A program made the translations under genes and the position numbers. Positions 15,106 through 16,269 of a DNA stretch of 16,269 bases are shown here, piece by piece. The notes beneath the pieces were generated by a model, which worked only from the letters and a program-made list of their open reading frames with translations, searched no databases and had not been told where the DNA came from. The stretch's first letter is position 1, and each line of letters begins with the position of its first letter. Where the stretch lies: NCBI GenBank assembly GCA_020853835.1, contig JADYYC010000234.1, positions 1 to 16,269 of the forward strand, in the 5' to 3' direction. The stretch is from Anaerolineales bacterium. Lineage in GTDB: Bacteria > Chloroflexota > Anaerolineae > Anaerolineales > UBA4823.

Positions 15106-16269
15106 CTAACTCACTTCGGCCACCAGGGCGCCCATGCGGGAAACCTCGTAGCCTGGCAAGGATGCAACGGTCTGCTGAAACTGTGAATCGGCCAAGAGAT
15201 CGAGCAGCGGCCTCAACAAGGCATCATCGAAGAACTGAGATGGGATAACCAGTTCATATTGTTCGTTGAACAGCGGGACAAAGTCCAGCTCCAGGGCCTG
15301 TGCGGCTGCCGCAATCCCCAGCCCGCAATCCGCCCGTCCAGAGGCAATTGCCGCCGCGACTGCGAGATGGGTGAATTCTTCCTGATTGTAACCCTGGATA
15401 GCTTCGGGCGCAATACTCAGAAGTGTAAGGTGATAGTCCAGCAGCACCCTGGTCCCCGCGCCGCGCTGCCGATTGATAAAGCGGACCTCGGGTCGCTTCA
15501 AGTCTTCAAGCTGGCGGATGCCCTTCGGGTTCCCTTTTGCCACCAGCAAACCCTGTTGGCGGTCAACCAGGGCGACCACCTTGACCGGGACGTCCGGCAG
15601 CACCTCGCGAATGAAGCGGAGGTTGTAGACGCCGCTGTCCGGATCCAGCAGGTGCGAGCCAGCCAGGTGCGCCTCGCCGCGCCGCAGGGCGACCAACCCC
15701 CCCATACTCCCCACATTTGCCGAAGCCAGCCTGCGGTTGCGCTGCGCCAGGAACTGGGCCATGAGGTCCAGCGTCATGTCGTGCGAGCCAATAACAAAAA
15801 TGGTGCGCTTGAGCTCATTTGGCGAGCGGTAAAGGCGCACCTCGACCGGCGCGCCCGCTGGCAGGCCCTGCGAGCCGCGCGGCACGACCGTGAGGCCGTC
15901 CGCCCGCACCAGCGAGGTGATCATGCCCGAGCCGCGCGCCAGCGGCGCGGCCAGCAGCTTGTCTCCTACGTATCCCGCCGCCATGCGCAGATAATCATCG
16001 TCGCCCGGCGGGGAGGTCACCTTGCGCGTCAAAGACGCCTGCACCGTGACCGGATCGAGCGGCGGGCGGCCCAGCCAGCGCGCTAGAAGCGGCTCGACAA
16101 AGATCTCCGCCGTCAGCGCGGCCGACACCGGGTAACCGGGGACGCCGATGATCGGCACATGCGAGGCGCCGCCGGCTGCGCCGGGGGTGCGCTCGATCAT
16201 CCCGATGATGACGGGGTGCCCGGGGCGCACCGCCACGCCGTGTACGAGCAGTTCGCCCAGGCTCTGCAC
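15106..16269 (-). CDS. moeA: MoeA molybdopterin molybdotransferase fused to a molybdate-binding-like domain (5' end outside window)
   Basis: The frame stays open to the right edge, so the N-terminal MoeA domains lie beyond the window; 387 codons are visible. The first part (about 150 residues) is the end of MoeA, the enzyme that inserts molybdate into adenylylated molybdopterin: GVAVRPGHPVIIG, the GVPGYPVSA motif, then the C-terminal beta-barrel ending VEVRLYR. The rest (about 154-387) is a type II periplasmic-binding-protein-like domain of the COG1910 kind: IGSHDMTLD, LLVAKGNPKGI, NRQRGAGTRVLLD and GRADCGLGIAAAAQ. No signal peptide lies between the parts, so the binding domain is cytosolic and may hold molybdate/tungstate or a cofactor precursor. 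This MoeA-PBP fusion is known in archaea and some bacteria. The gene is followed after 3 bases by the single-domain receiver. Confidence 0.9.
   Translation of the reverse strand: MQSLGELLVHGVAVRPGHPVIIGMIERTPGAAGGASHVPIIGVPGYPVSAALTAEIFVEPLLARWLGRPPLDPVTVQASLTRKVTSPPGDDDYLRMAAGYVGDKLLAAPLARGSGMITSLVRADGLTVVPRGSQGLPAGAPVEVRLYRSPNELKRTIFVIGSHDMTLDLMAQFLAQRNRRLASANVGSMGGLVALRRGEAHLAGSHLLDPDSGVYNLRFIREVLPDVPVKVVALVDRQQGLLVAKGNPKGIRQLEDLKRPEVRFINRQRGAGTRVLLDYHLTLLSIAPEAIQGYNQEEFTHLAVAAAIASGRADCGLGIAAAAQALELDFVPLFNEQYELVIPSQFFDDALLRPLLDLLADSQFQQTVASLPGYEVSRMGALVAEVS

Noticed and set aside
15259..16086. Plus-strand open frame (275 codons) opposite the MoeA fusion
   Set aside because: Arg/Gln/His-rich shadow of a clearly coding minus frame.
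1..16269. CRISPR arrays, insertion sequences, prophage or toxin-antitoxin genes
   Set aside because: No regularly spaced repeats, transposase motifs or phage genes were seen on either strand.

Overview
The window is GC-rich, gene-dense bacterial DNA, with coding on both strands and no gap longer than about 220 bases. Multi-GAF histidine kinases, a MoeA fused to a periplasmic-binding-like domain, a one-heme cytochrome c lipoprotein, and Shine-Dalgarno (SD) and apparently leaderless starts side by side all suggest a Chloroflexota bacterium, probably of the Anaerolineae type. This assignment is inferred from gene content and style only; no rRNA or other taxonomic marker is present.

Left part, plus strand (1-6395): three tightly packed genes. 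The first is the 3' part of a large soluble multi-GAF hybrid histidine kinase that enters from beyond the left edge. Ten bases after it comes a fold-type II PLP enzyme of the threonine synthase family, fused in frame to a complete response-regulator receiver domain. Fourteen bases later comes an EamA/DMT-type exporter. Sensor kinase, receiver-bearing metabolic enzyme and exporter thus form a probable operon. This is the most unusual feature of the window: it suggests that a PLP enzyme could be switched directly by phosphorelay. The kinase's own terminal receiver looks degenerate, whereas the receiver on the enzyme keeps every key residue.

Middle (6420-11131): a convergent GT4 glycosyltransferase on the minus strand, then a divergent control region with a strong tRNA promoter and tRNA-Thr(CGT). 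A plus-strand run of housekeeping genes follows: uridine kinase (apparently leaderless), a cyclophilin-type prolyl isomerase, a VTT/DedA-like membrane protein and an M20 metallopeptidase.

Right part, minus strand (11135-16269): reading in the direction of transcription from the right edge, a MoeA/molybdate-binding-like fusion (cut by the window end), a single-domain receiver, a BCP peroxiredoxin and a cytochrome c lipoprotein lie in one closely spaced group. After a 134-base gap comes a NarX-like membrane kinase with a cysteine cluster, overlapping by four bases (ATGA) its NarL/LuxR-type regulator. The regulator's ribosome-binding site lies in a perfect hairpin, which suggests translational coupling.

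Five proteins carry receiver or kinase modules, so the window is rich in signalling. Redox-linked genes (peroxiredoxin, cytochrome c, cysteine-bearing sensor, Mo-cofactor synthesis) cluster at the right.
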